DNA from: Sorangium cellulosum
GTDB lineage: Bacteria > Myxococcota_A > Polyangia > Polyangiales > Polyangiaceae
Assembly: GCF_004135735.1 (NCBI RefSeq)
Contig: NZ_CP012670.1
Coordinates: forward strand, 1,178,001 to 1,242,000
Length of the DNA: 64,000 nt
Direction of reading: 5' to 3'
The translations under genes and the position numbers were made by a program. Below are positions 43,736 to 52,792 of the stretch, in pieces (position 1 is the stretch's first letter; every line of letters starts with the position of its first letter). The notes beneath the pieces were generated by a model. That model worked only from the letters and a program-made list of their open reading frames with translations, was not told where the DNA came from and searched no databases.

Positions 43736-46186
43736 ATGAACCTCATCCGGTCCCAAAGGGCCTGGCTCGCACCGCTGCTGGCCGGGCTCGCTGCGCTCGC
43801 CCTGCTGCTCAGCGGCGGGATCGCCAGCGCCAGTGAATCCGATCTCGTCCTCCCCGATCTCGGGAGCCAGTCCTTCGGCGGCGTCGACGGCCGCACGCTG
43901 CTCCTCGGCGGCATCGTCGTCTGCGCGCTCGGTCTCGCGTTCGGGGTCATCATCTTCTCGCAGCTCAACAAGCTCCCGGTCCACCGCGCGATGCGGGACA
44001 TCTCGGAGCTCATCTACGAGACCTGCAAGACGTACCTGGCCACGCAGCTCAAGTTCATCCTGGTCCTGGAGGTCCTGATCGGCGCGGTCATGGTCCTCTA
44101 CTTCGGGGTGCTGCGGCACATGGAGGCCACGAAGGTCCTGGTCATCCTGCTGAGCAGCCTGGTCGGCATCGCGGGGAGCTGCGGCGTCGCGTGGTTCGGC
44201 ATGCGCATCAACACGTTCGCGAACTCGCGCGCCGCGTTCGCGAGCCTCAAGGGCAAGCCGTTCCCGACGTACGCCATCCCGCTCAAGGCCGGGATGAGCA
44301 TCGGCGCCGTGCTCATCAGCACCGAGCTCATGCTCATGCTGATGATCCTGCTCTTCATCCCCGGCGACTACGCCGGCCCCTGCTTCATCGGCTTCGCCAT
44401 CGGCGAGTCGCTCGGCGCCTCGGCGCTCCGCATCGCGGGCGGCATCTTCACGAAGATCGCGGACATCGGCTCCGATCTCATGAAGATCGTCTTCAACATC
44501 AAGGAGGACGACGCGCGCAACCCGGGCGTCATCGCCGATTGTACGGGCGACAACGCCGGCGACTCGGTCGGCCCGAGCGCCGACGGCTTCGAGACGTACG
44601 GCGTCACCGGCGTCGCGCTGATCGCCTTCATCCTCCTCGCCGTCCCCGATCCGGCCATCCAGATCCAGCTCCTCGTCTGGATCTTCGTGATGCGCATCGT
44701 GATGGTGCTCGCGAGCATCGGCTCGTACCTCCTCAACGAGGCGATCGCGAAGGCGTCCTACGGCGACGCCGACAAGATGAACTTCGAGGCCCCGCTGACG
44801 CGCCTCGTCTGGCTGACCTCGTTCGTGTCGGTCGCGCTCACGTACGTCGTCTCGGCGCTCATGATCCCGAACCTCGGGGGCGACTCGACGCTCTGGTGGA
44901 AGCTGTCGTCGATCATCACCTGCGGCACGCTGGCGGGCGCCATCATCCCGGAGGTGATCAAGGTCTTCACCTCGACCGAGTCGCGCCATGTGCGCGAGGT
45001 CGTCACCGCGTCGCGCGAGGGCGGCGCCTCGCTGAACGTGCTCGCAGGCCTGACCGCCGGCAACTTCAGCGCGTACTGGATGGGCATCGTCCTCGTCGTG
45101 CTGATGGGCACCTCGTACCTCATCGCGGCCCAGGGCCTCGAGCAGCTGATGCTGGCCGAGAGCGTCTTCGCGTTCGGCCTCGTGGCGTTCGGCTTCCTCG
45201 GCATGGGCCCGGTGACCATCGCGGTCGACTCCTACGGCCCGGTGACGGACAACGCCCAGTCGGTCTACGAGCTCTCGCTCATCGAGAACGTCCCCGATAT
45301 CGAGGCCGAGCTGAAGAAGGATTTCGGCTTCACGCCGAACTTCGACAAGGCGAAGCACTACCTCGAGGAGAACGACGGCGCGGGCAACACGTTCAAGGCC
45401 ACGGCCAAGCCGGTGCTCATCGGCACGGCCGTCGTCGGCGCGACGACGCTCATCTTCTCGATCATCGTCGTGCTCACGGCCAGGCTGACGGCGAACGTGG
45501 ACAAGCTCTCGCTGCTCCACCCGCCGTTCCTGCTCGGCCTCGTGACGGGCGGCGCGGTCATCTACTGGTTCACCGGCGCGTCCACCCAGGCGGTCTCGAC
45601 GGGCGCCTACCGCGCGGTCGAGTTCATCCGCGCCAACATCCGGCTCGACGGCGTGGAGAAGGCCTCGATCGCCGACAGCAAGAAGGTGGTCGAGATCTGC
45701 ACGCAGTACGCGCAGCGGGGGATGTTCAACATCTTCCTCGGGGTCTTCTTCTCGACCCTGGCCTTCGCGTGTCTCGAGCCGTTCTTCTTCATCGGCTACC
45801 TCATCAGCATCGCGCTCTTCGGGCTCTACCAGGCGATCTTCATGGCGAACGCCGGCGGCGCCTGGGACAACGCGAAGAAGCTCGTCGAGGTCGAGCTGAA
45901 GGAGAAGGGCACGCCGCTCCACGCGGCGACGGTCGTCGGCGACACCGTGGGCGACCCCTTCAAGGACACCTCGTCCGTGGCGATGAACCCGATCATCAAG
46001 TTCACGACCCTGTTCGGCCTCCTCGCGGTCGAGCTGGCGATCGAGATCGACCGCACGACGAGCGTGATGCTCGCGGCCATCTTCTTCGTGCTCTCGATGG
46101 TGTTCGTGTACCGCTCGTTCTACGGGATGCGCATCAAGTCGAACGAGAAGCGCGAGGCCCCGGTGGGCGTGAAGGCCCCGGCCTGA
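43736..46186 (+). CDS. hppA: Membrane-bound ion-pumping pyrophosphatase
   Basis: An 816-residue inner-membrane pump with about 16 spans that uses pyrophosphate hydrolysis to export H+ (or Na+). Catalytic regions are recognisable but divergent: DIGSDLMKIVFNIKEDD replaces the usual DVGADLVGKVE, and ADCTGDNAGDSVGPSADGFE replaces the usual ADNVGDNVGD segment. The GNTFKAT motif has Lys at the position that is Ala in K+-dependent enzymes, which predicts K+ independence. GDTVGDPFKDTS near the C-terminus is canonical. The N-terminus has an extra signal-like hydrophobic segment. ATG 43736 has GGAGG 9 bp upstream. Confidence 0.92.
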   Translation: MNLIRSQRAWLAPLLAGLAALALLLSGGIASASESDLVLPDLGSQSFGGVDGRTLLLGGIVVCALGLAFGVIIFSQLNKLPVHRAMRDISELIYETCKTYLATQLKFILVLEVLIGAVMVLYFGVLRHMEATKVLVILLSSLVGIAGSCGVAWFGMRINTFANSRAAFASLKGKPFPTYAIPLKAGMSIGAVLISTELMLMLMILLFIPGDYAGPCFIGFAIGESLGASALRIAGGIFTKIADIGSDLMKIVFNIKEDDARNPGVIADCTGDNAGDSVGPSADGFETYGVTGVALIAFILLAVPDPAIQIQLLVWIFVMRIVMVLASIGSYLLNEAIAKASYGDADKMNFEAPLTRLVWLTSFVSVALTYVVSALMIPNLGGDSTLWWKLSSIITCGTLAGAIIPEVIKVFTSTESRHVREVVTASREGGASLNVLAGLTAGNFSAYWMGIVLVVLMGTSYLIAAQGLEQLMLAESVFAFGLVAFGFLGMGPVTIAVDSYGPVTDNAQSVYELSLIENVPDIEAELKKDFGFTPNFDKAKHYLEENDGAGNTFKATAKPVLIGTAVVGATTLIFSIIVVLTARLTANVDKLSLLHPPFLLGLVTGGAVIYWFTGASTQAVSTGAYRAVEFIRANIRLDGVEKASIADSKKVVEICTQYAQRGMFNIFLGVFFSTLAFACLEPFFFIGYLISIALFGLYQAIFMANAGGAWDNAKKLVEVELKEKGTPLHAATVVGDTVGDPFKDTSSVAMNPIIKFTTLFGLLAVELAIEIDRTTSVMLAAIFFVLSMVFVYRSFYGMRIKSNEKREAPVGVKAPA

Positions 46187-46268
46187 GCCGTGGCGGCCCG
46201 CCGCACCCGCGCGGGTGGGCGGGTGAGCTGGCTGGTCCTCCCCCCGCCGCCCGCCGGCGGGGGAGGCC

Positions 46269-46295
46269 TTGCGCCCCGCGCGCTCGCACTATAGT
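46269..46295 (+). promoter_or_regulatory. Promoter of the 66-residue gene, near-leaderless
   Basis: TTGCGC (46269-46274), a 15-bp spacer and TATAGT (46290-46295), with the ATG 8 bases later. The spacer is short, but the -10 is close to consensus. No Shine-Dalgarno sequence is present. Confidence 0.45.
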
Positions 46296-46303
46296 GACCC
46301 CTC

Positions 46304-46504
46304 ATGCGAGCGCTCTGCCCTGCCTGCGGCTTCCACCACGAGGTGGTCCGGGTCCTCGATGACGGACGCGGCGACCAGCGGAAGGACGTGTATCAGGTCG
46401 CGCCGCTCGTCAGCTGCGATCGCACCTGGATCTCCGACGCGGAGCTGCTCGAGGCGCAGGCGCGCTTCGGCCAGGAAGCCATCCTGCCCGACGACGACGA
46501 GTAG
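46304..46504 (+). CDS. Small protein with an N-terminal CxxC, function unknown
   Basis: 66 residues, starting MRALCPACGFHHEVVRVLDD and ending in an acidic tail (PDDDE). The CxxC followed by two His and a third Cys near 38 could form a small zinc site. Codon bias is that of a real gene, and a TATAGT promoter element sits 8 bases before the ATG. I do not recognise the family. It stands between the pyrophosphatase and PhoX-like genes without an obvious link to either. Confidence 0.55.
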   Translation: MRALCPACGFHHEVVRVLDDGRGDQRKDVYQVAPLVSCDRTWISDAELLEAQARFGQEAILPDDDE

Positions 46505-46679
46505 CGCGCCGCGCGGCCTCGTGGTCGCGCCAACGCGCTCGTCGTGATCTCGAGACAGGGGCGCGGGGCGCTCTGGATTCGCGCGCGCCTGTCAACAAGT
46601 TGTCGCGCTCGTCGCATCGGGCCGCCATCGTCACGGGGCATCGTCCCCGGCCATCACCCCCGCGGAGAGGATGGCAGTG

Positions 46680-49109
46680 ATGATGAATCGGACCTTGCGA
46701 ACGGCGTTTCTTCTGGTGCTTGCGGGCGGCCTCGCCGCGATGGGGAGCGGCTGCGGCGAGGACGGCGCCCCGGGAACGCCGGGCAACGATGGCGCCCCGG
46801 GCGAGGACGGCGCTCCCGGCAAGGACGGCGCGCCCGGCAGGGACGGCGAGGACGGCGCCCCCGGCAAGGACGGCGAGGACGGCGCGCCCGGCGAGGACGG
46901 CGAGGACGGCGCGCCCGGCGAGGACGGCGAGGACGGCGAGGACGGCGCCCCCGGCGAGGACGGCGCCCCCGGCGAGGTCGGCGCGCAGGGGCCGAAGGGC
47001 GATCCCGGCGAGGACGCGCCGGTGTGGACCCGCGCGGCGAACCTCGCGGACTACGTGAAGGAGCGGGTCGAGATGTTCGCGGCCGGCGCCCTGCCCGCGG
47101 GCGAGCAGTTCCCGCTCCGCGCGGCCGCGACCGACACCCTCCGGACGCTCGCCGGCGTGGGCTCCGACGTGCTGGTGAGCTGGCTCGATCCGCTGACCTT
47201 CGACAACGGGAAGGACGCGCCCCGCTTCGGCGCCAACAACGATTACATCGCCTACTTCGGTGAAGGCTGGGACGCCGAGGCGGGCAATCCGCCGCAGTGG
47301 AACGGCTCGGGCACCGCGGGCTGGCTCTGGGTCAACCACGAGTACGTCTCCGGCGGCAGCCCGCGGCTCACGGCCGCGCCGACCGGGCAGCACCTCACGC
47401 TGGCGCGCCACCTGCGCGCGATCGGCGTGCTCACGAACGACGTCGAGTCGAACGTCTGGTCGCAGGAGGACGTCGACACCTACATTCGCTGGGAGAAGCG
47501 GCAGGTCGGCGGCTCGTGGCTCCGGGCCGTGCAGGACCCGGCGACCGGCGCGTGGGCCCTCGATCGGGGCGCGCGCGCCGTCCGCTACGACGCGACGAGC
47601 CGCACGCGGGTCCGGGTCGCGGGGCAGGGGCTCTCCGGCCCGGCGAGGGACGACGCGAGCGGCGAGGCGCTCCCGGAGGGGGTCGTGGCCGGCATCATGG
47701 GCGACTGCGCCGGCGGGCAGACGCCGTGGGGGACGGTGATCAGCGCCGAGGAGAACGTGCAGGACTACTATGGCGACCTGGAGGCGAGCTGGTCGAGCGA
47801 CCAGAAGTTCCTCACCGGCCGGGGGTTCGATCCGGGCGCGCCGGTGAGCCCGGTCGTCGAGGCGAGCACCTCGGCGGAATTCGGGCGCATCTCCGACGTG
47901 AACGGCCGGCAGCCGCGCGACCATTACGGGTACCTCACCGAGATCGATCCCGGCCAGCCCGCGGGCGAGTTCGAGGGCGCGACGGCGGCGGGCACGGGCC
48001 ACCTGAAGCTCGGCGTCATGGGCCGCGCGCGCTGGGAGGCGGCGACGTTCGCGGTCGACGGCGACTGGAAGCTCGTGCCGGACCAGCCGATCGTGATCTA
48101 CGGCGCCGACGACCGCCGCGGCGGGCGCATCTACAAGTTCGTGACGGCCGGCGCGTACAAGGCCGGCATGACGCGGGCGGAGATCCGCGGGCTGCTCGAC
48201 GCCGGCAAGCTCTACGCGGCGCACTTCGCCGGCCTCGACAACGCGACCGGCGACACCCTGGTCGCGACCGGGGCGGCGCCGACCGAGGAGGCTCCCGGCG
48301 CGGGCCAGTGGATCGAGCTCTCGGTGGACAGCGCCGCCGTGGCGCCCAACGCCGCGGCGCTCGGCGACGCGACCCGGACCGTCGGCGAGGCGCTGCGCGA
48401 CCCGAGCTGGAACGGGATCGGCGGCTTCCCCTCGGACGACGACGTGCGCCGCGCGCTGTTCACGGCGAGCAACAAGGTCGGCGTCATGGAGCTGAACCGG
48501 CCCGAGGACATCGAGTGGAACCCGCGCGATCCGAGCGGGACGCCGCGGATCTACGTGACGTTCACGAACCACACGCGGCAGACGGCGCTCGATCAGGGCG
48601 GCGTGCTCTTCGACCCGGTGAGCCACGCGACGGCGTCGCCGCGGCGTGCGGACCAGGTGGGCTCGATCTTCGCCATGGAGGAGGCGGATCCCGAGCGGCC
48701 CGGGGCGTCGGCCGAGTTCCGGTTCTTCGAGGTGTGGCACGGCTCGAAGGGGAGCGGCGACTTCGACGCGGCCTGCCCGGACAACCTGCTGCTCGATCGC
48801 GACGGCGGGGTGTGGTTCGGGACCGACGGCAATCTCGGGGCGAACCCGCACGCGGACGCGTTCTACTACCTCGATCTCGACCCTGCCCACCGCGCGGGGG
48901 CGCCGGGCGTGACGCAGCCGAGCTTCGGGAAGGCGTTCCGCGTGGTGGCGATGCCGAGCGACGCGGAGGCGACCGGCCCGTCCTTCACGCCCGACATGGG
49001 CACGATCTTCATGGCCGTGCAGCACCCCGGGGAGAGCGTGTACAGCACCTGGCCGCGCCGCGACGGCGCGCTGTCGAGCGTGATCGCGCTCACCTTCCTG
49101 CCCGAGTGA
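46680..49109 (+). CDS. PhoX-like (DUF839) lipoprotein with collagen-like N-terminal repeats
   Basis: A roughly 809-residue surface or periplasmic lipoprotein. The leader ends in a lipobox GSGC (Cys near 25). Residues 26-115 are a collagen-like Gly-X-Y stretch (units such as GEDGAPGED). The rest is a PhoX/DUF839 beta-propeller, a calcium/iron-dependent phosphatase fold: [35 protein letters not shown] with the family Cys, YVTFTNHT, and [20 protein letters not shown] 46680 is preferred over 46671 because GGAGAGG is then at a normal distance. A cytochrome gene follows after 5 bp. Phosphatase activity is inferred from the family. Collagen-like arms on such a protein suggest surface display or trimerisation. 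Confidence 0.85.
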   Translation: MMNRTLRTAFLLVLAGGLAAMGSGCGEDGAPGTPGNDGAPGEDGAPGKDGAPGRDGEDGAPGKDGEDGAPGEDGEDGAPGEDGEDGEDGAPGEDGAPGEVGAQGPKGDPGEDAPVWTRAANLADYVKERVEMFAAGALPAGEQFPLRAAATDTLRTLAGVGSDVLVSWLDPLTFDNGKDAPRFGANNDYIAYFGEGWDAEAGNPPQWNGSGTAGWLWVNHEYVSGGSPRLTAAPTGQHLTLARHLRAIGVLTNDVESNVWSQEDVDTYIRWEKRQVGGSWLRAVQDPATGAWALDRGARAVRYDATSRTRVRVAGQGLSGPARDDASGEALPEGVVAGIMGDCAGGQTPWGTVISAEENVQDYYGDLEASWSSDQKFLTGRGFDPGAPVSPVVEASTSAEFGRISDVNGRQPRDHYGYLTEIDPGQPAGEFEGATAAGTGHLKLGVMGRARWEAATFAVDGDWKLVPDQPIVIYGADDRRGGRIYKFVTAGAYKAGMTRAEIRGLLDAGKLYAAHFAGLDNATGDTLVATGAAPTEEAPGAGQWIELSVDSAAVAPNAAALGDATRTVGEALRDPSWNGIGGFPSDDDVRRALFTASNKVGVMELNRPEDIEWNPRDPSGTPRIYVTFTNHTRQTALDQGGVLFDPVSHATASPRRADQVGSIFAMEEADPERPGASAEFRFFEVWHGSKGSGDFDAACPDNLLLDRDGGVWFGTDGNLGANPHADAFYYLDLDPAHRAGAPGVTQPSFGKAFRVVAMPSDAEATGPSFTPDMGTIFMAVQHPGESVYSTWPRRDGALSSVIALTFLPE

Positions 49110-49114
49110 GCCAC

Positions 49115-50794
49115 GTGCGCGATCGAGGCGTTCGAGGTGGGCGCGGGCGCGGGCGCCGCGCGGGGCTGGGCTTCGCGGCGGCGGCGGCGTCGGCCGCGCT
49201 GGCCGCGGGGTGCGGCGGGGAGGGGTACGATCCGCTCGCGACCGCGGCGGCGCGCGCGGGGCGGATGGGCAACCCGGAGGCCTCGATCCCGCCGATGTGT
49301 TACGCGACCACGGCGGGGGGCGCGAACGGCTGCTGGACGTGTCACACGACGGGGCGCGGACCGAACGCGCTCGCGGATCACGAGCTCCAGCGCGCGTACA
49401 GCTTCTCGGACGCTGCGCGGAAGAACCCCTGGACCAACCTGTTCGAGGACCTCTCGGCGGCGGCGGCGCGGACGAGCGACGCCGAGATCCTCGAGTACAT
49501 CCGGGAGGACAACTACGCTCCGTTGCGGAAGGCGCTCTCGGCGCGGCCGGGGTACCCGGGCTATGTGCCCGATCTCGATCTCGACGCCGGCTTCGACGAG
49601 GAGGGGTTTGCCCGCGACGGGAGCGGTTACCGGGCGGTGCGGTACAAGCCGTTCCCGGGGAGCTTCTGGCCCACGAACGGCAGTGCCGGCGACGTGTTCA
49701 TCCGGTTGCCGGTCGCGTTCCGCGTCGGCGCGGACGGGGCGCCTTCGCGCGAGGTGTACAAGCTGAACCTCGCGCTGCTCGAGGCGGCGATCGCGTCCCC
49801 GTCGCCCCTGCCCGGGGAGGGGGCGGGGCCGGGCGCGGGGCTCTTGCCGGAGGGGGGGGCGGGGCGGGAGGTCGAGCCGGTGAGCGAGATCCTGGCCGGG
49901 GCCGATCTCGACGGCGACGGCGCGATCTCGGCCGCGGTGACGCGCATCCGTCGCTTGCCTGCGCGGTATGCGGGCGGGGCGGCGGGGGTCGTTGTGCGCG
50001 CGTGGGTTTACCCGCGGGGGACGGAGCTCTTGCACTCGGTGCGTTACCTCGACCCGGATCGCCCGTCGCTGCTCGCCGCGCGGATGAAGGAGCTGCGGTA
50101 TGCGCGCAAGGTCGAGGAGCTGGACGACTGGGCGATCGCGCGCGCGTACGAGCTCGAGGCCGAGGAGAAGGACGAGGGCCAGCCGCCGGTCTACGCCGGC
50201 GCGCCCGAGGTCGGGTTGCGCAATGCGTTCGGGTGGCAGCTCCAGGCGTTCATCGAGGACGAGCGGGGCCGGCTCCGGCTGCAGACCGCGGAGGAGCACC
50301 GCGCCTGCATGGGTTGCCACAGCGCGGTGGGGGTCACGGTGGATCACACCTTCTCGCTGGCGCGCAAGGTGCCCGGCGCTGCCGGCTGGCGGCACCAGGA
50401 CCTGCGCGGCATGCCGGACGTTCCGCAGGCCGGGCACGCCGAGCCGGAGGTCCTGACCTACCTTCGCCGCGCCCACGGGGGCGACGATTACCGCGCGAAC
50501 GCGGAGATGCTCGCCCGGTTCTTCCCGGGAGGGGTGCTCGACGAGGAGGAGGTCCGGCGGGGCGCGCCCGGCGGCGACCGTGATCTCGCGTACCTCGTGG
50601 CGCCGTCGCGTGAGCGGGCGCTCCTGCTCGACAAGGCGTATCGTGTCCTGGTCCGGGCGCAGCGGTTCGAGGAGGGGAGGGAGCTCTCGCTCGGGCCGGC
50701 GAAGGGGATCCTGCGGGTCGTGGAGGAGGAGTCGACGGGGCTGGGGGAGGGGGAGAGAGTGTTTCTCGATGGGAGGGTTCATCTCGCCTGGTGA
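49115..50794 (+). CDS. Di-heme cytochrome c-type lipoprotein
   Basis: A 559-residue lipoprotein (lipobox LAAGC near residue 30) with two heme-binding motifs, CWTCH near 72 and CMGCH near 405. The middle region is unlike known cytochromes but is consistently encoded. It includes a Gly/Pro-rich insertion near 235 and an Asp-rich DLDGDGAIS loop near 270 that could bind calcium. The GTG start at 49115 is 5 bp after the stop of the PhoX-like gene, so the two are co-transcribed. A role in periplasmic or surface electron transfer with its neighbour is inferred; the partner and substrate are unknown. Confidence 0.75.
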   Translation: MRDRGVRGGRGRGRRAGLGFAAAAASAALAAGCGGEGYDPLATAAARAGRMGNPEASIPPMCYATTAGGANGCWTCHTTGRGPNALADHELQRAYSFSDAARKNPWTNLFEDLSAAAARTSDAEILEYIREDNYAPLRKALSARPGYPGYVPDLDLDAGFDEEGFARDGSGYRAVRYKPFPGSFWPTNGSAGDVFIRLPVAFRVGADGAPSREVYKLNLALLEAAIASPSPLPGEGAGPGAGLLPEGGAGREVEPVSEILAGADLDGDGAISAAVTRIRRLPARYAGGAAGVVVRAWVYPRGTELLHSVRYLDPDRPSLLAARMKELRYARKVEELDDWAIARAYELEAEEKDEGQPPVYAGAPEVGLRNAFGWQLQAFIEDERGRLRLQTAEEHRACMGCHSAVGVTVDHTFSLARKVPGAAGWRHQDLRGMPDVPQAGHAEPEVLTYLRRAHGGDDYRANAEMLARFFPGGVLDEEEVRRGAPGGDRDLAYLVAPSRERALLLDKAYRVLVRAQRFEEGRELSLGPAKGILRVVEEESTGLGEGERVFLDGRVHLAW

Positions 50795-50806
50795 TGGGGG
50801 GAGCTT

Positions 50807-51150
50807 TCCGGTCTTCGCCTCCGTCTTCCCTCTTCCGTCTCCCGTCTTCCGTCTCCCGTCCCCCGTCTTCCCTCTCCCGTCTTCCGTCTTCCCTCTTCCT
50901 CTTCGTGCGCGTGCGCGTGCGCGTGCGCGCTCATCCCGTGCGCGTCCTCGTGCTCGTGAACAATCGTGTTGAGCTCCGCATGATCACGAATACGCGGACG
51001 GATGAGGAAGAGGATGACGGGACACGCGCACGCGCACGCGCACGCGCACGCCAGACGAGGACGGGAAACGGGAGAGGGAAGACGGAAGACGGAAGACGGA
51101 AGACGGAAGACGGAAGACGGGAGAGGGAAGACGGGGGACGGAAGACGAAA
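50807..51150. repeat. Composite inverted repeat element, locus C
   Basis: The left arm has CTTCCGT/CTCCCGT heptamers (50807-50902) followed by GTGCGC hexamers (50905-50930). The right arm has GCGCAC hexamers (51023-51050) followed by GACGGAA/GGAGAGG heptamers (51062-51150). The short core (50931-51022) ends with GGAAGAGGATGACGGGA (51006-51022), which matches GGAAGAGGATGACGAGA at the same place in locus A (16791-16807). No gene lies inside. Confidence 0.9.
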
Positions 51151-51306
51151 TCTGACAACGGACACGGGTGACGAGAGATGGGCCACGGAAGGCCCCAAAT
51201 CTCCCGCTCGCGACTTGCGCCCTTATCACGGCCCTCTCCTTCCTCCCCCCTCCCGCGAGCGCGCTCCCCCCCGCGCGCTATCGTGGCGCCCCTTCCCCGC
51301 CTCCCG

Positions 51307-52695
51307 ATGCCCCTCTCGTCCCCCTCGCGCCCGCTCCCCCTCCACGACAGCGCCCCGTCCGAGCTCCGCACGCTCGCGCGCCTCGCGCTGCCCATCGCCC
51401 TCGCGCAGGCGGGGCTCGTCGCGCTCTCGCTCGTCGACGTGGCGATCGTGGGCCGCGTCTCCGTCAACGAGCTCGCCTCCTGCGCCATGGGAAGGACGAT
51501 CGTCCACACCTCCAATGCGCTGGGGGTCGGCATCGCGGCCGCGCTCGATCCGCTCGCGTCCCAGGCGATCGGCGCCGGCCGCCCAGGACAGGCGTGGGCG
51601 GCGCTGCGCTCGACCCTGAAGGCGGGCTTGCTCGTCAGCGTCGTCGCGTTCTCGGCCGCGCTCGCGGCGACGGCCGCGCTCGCGCCCATGGGCGTCGATC
51701 CCGCGCTGGTCCCCGGCGTGCGCCGGTACATCCTCGGCCACGCGCTCTGGATCTTCCTGTGGCCAGCCTTTCTCGCCGGGAAGAGCTTTCTTCAGGCCCA
51801 CGGCGCGACGCGCCCCGCGCTCCTCGCCGTGATCGCGGCCAACGCCGTCAACCTCGTCGCCTGCAACCTGCTGGTCCGCGGCGACGAGGCGCTCCGCTGG
51901 GTGGGCCTCCCGCCGCTCGGGCTGCCGCAGCTCGGCGCCCTCGGGGCCGGGCTCGCCGCGAGCGTCGCCAGCGTGGTGCTGTCGTCGAGCGTGCTCTGGT
52001 CCGCGCGACGCCGGCGCGCGGCCGCCCCGGAACACCCGGTGCCGCTCGCGACCGTCTACCGGCTCGGCGTCCCGATCGGGCTGCAGCTCCTCGCCGAGGT
52101 GGGCGTGTTCGGGCTGGCCGCGCTGCTCGCCGGCCGGTTCGGCGCGCCCGTGGTCTCGGCGCACCAGATCGCGATCGGGCTCGCCGCGTTCACGTTCATG
52201 GGCGCGCTCGGCGTCGGCGGCGCCACCGCCGTCCGCGTGGGACACGCCGTCGGCGCAGGCCGGTCCCCCCTGCGCGCCGGCGTGCTCGGCCTCCTGCTCG
52301 GCGCCGCCCTCATGGGCGTGAGCGCCTCGGTGTACGCCTCGTTCCCCCGCCCCCTGCTCGGCGCCTTCACCCCGGACGCGGAGGTCATCGCCATCGGCGT
52401 CCCGCTGCTCCGCATCGCCGCCCTCTTCCAGCTCTTCGACGGCGTCCAGGCCGTCGCCGCCGGGGCGCTGCGCGGCGCGGGCGACGTGCGCTTCCCGTTC
52501 TGGGCCAACCTCGGCGCCCACTGGGCGTTCGGCCTGCCGCTCTCGATCGGCCTCGCGTTCGGGCTCGATCTCGGCGTCCGTGGCCTCTGGTTCGGCCTCA
52601 CGGCGGGGCTCGTCGCCGTCGCGGTGGTGCTCACGACGCGCTTCGTCCGGCTGGCCCGCGCGCCGATCGCGCGGACGCTTCCGCGCAGCGGGTGA
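51307..52695 (+). CDS. MATE family multidrug/metabolite efflux transporter
   Basis: A 462-residue inner-membrane protein with 12 hydrophobic spans, the normal MATE length. The N-terminal half begins LARLALPIALAQAGLVAL with SLVDVAIVGRVS, and the second half repeats the pattern (YRLGVPIGLQLLAEVGVFGL, SAHQIAIGLAAFTFM, GALRGAGDVRFPF). MATE proteins exchange Na+ or H+ for cationic drugs or metabolites. ATG 51307 is chosen because the upstream in-frame sequence is Pro/Ser/Arg-rich and repeat-derived. Repeat locus C is directly upstream. Confidence 0.9.
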   Translation: MPLSSPSRPLPLHDSAPSELRTLARLALPIALAQAGLVALSLVDVAIVGRVSVNELASCAMGRTIVHTSNALGVGIAAALDPLASQAIGAGRPGQAWAALRSTLKAGLLVSVVAFSAALAATAALAPMGVDPALVPGVRRYILGHALWIFLWPAFLAGKSFLQAHGATRPALLAVIAANAVNLVACNLLVRGDEALRWVGLPPLGLPQLGALGAGLAASVASVVLSSSVLWSARRRRAAAPEHPVPLATVYRLGVPIGLQLLAEVGVFGLAALLAGRFGAPVVSAHQIAIGLAAFTFMGALGVGGATAVRVGHAVGAGRSPLRAGVLGLLLGAALMGVSASVYASFPRPLLGAFTPDAEVIAIGVPLLRIAALFQLFDGVQAVAAGALRGAGDVRFPFWANLGAHWAFGLPLSIGLAFGLDLGVRGLWFGLTAGLVAVAVVLTTRFVRLARAPIARTLPRSG

Positions 52696-52792
52696 CGCGC
52701 CCCCCCCGCGCGGCGCTCGGCGCGGCGAAGGAGGCCGGACCGAGCCAGGCAGCGCGCGGCTGCCTGGCCACGGGAGGCCTCGAGAGGCGCTC

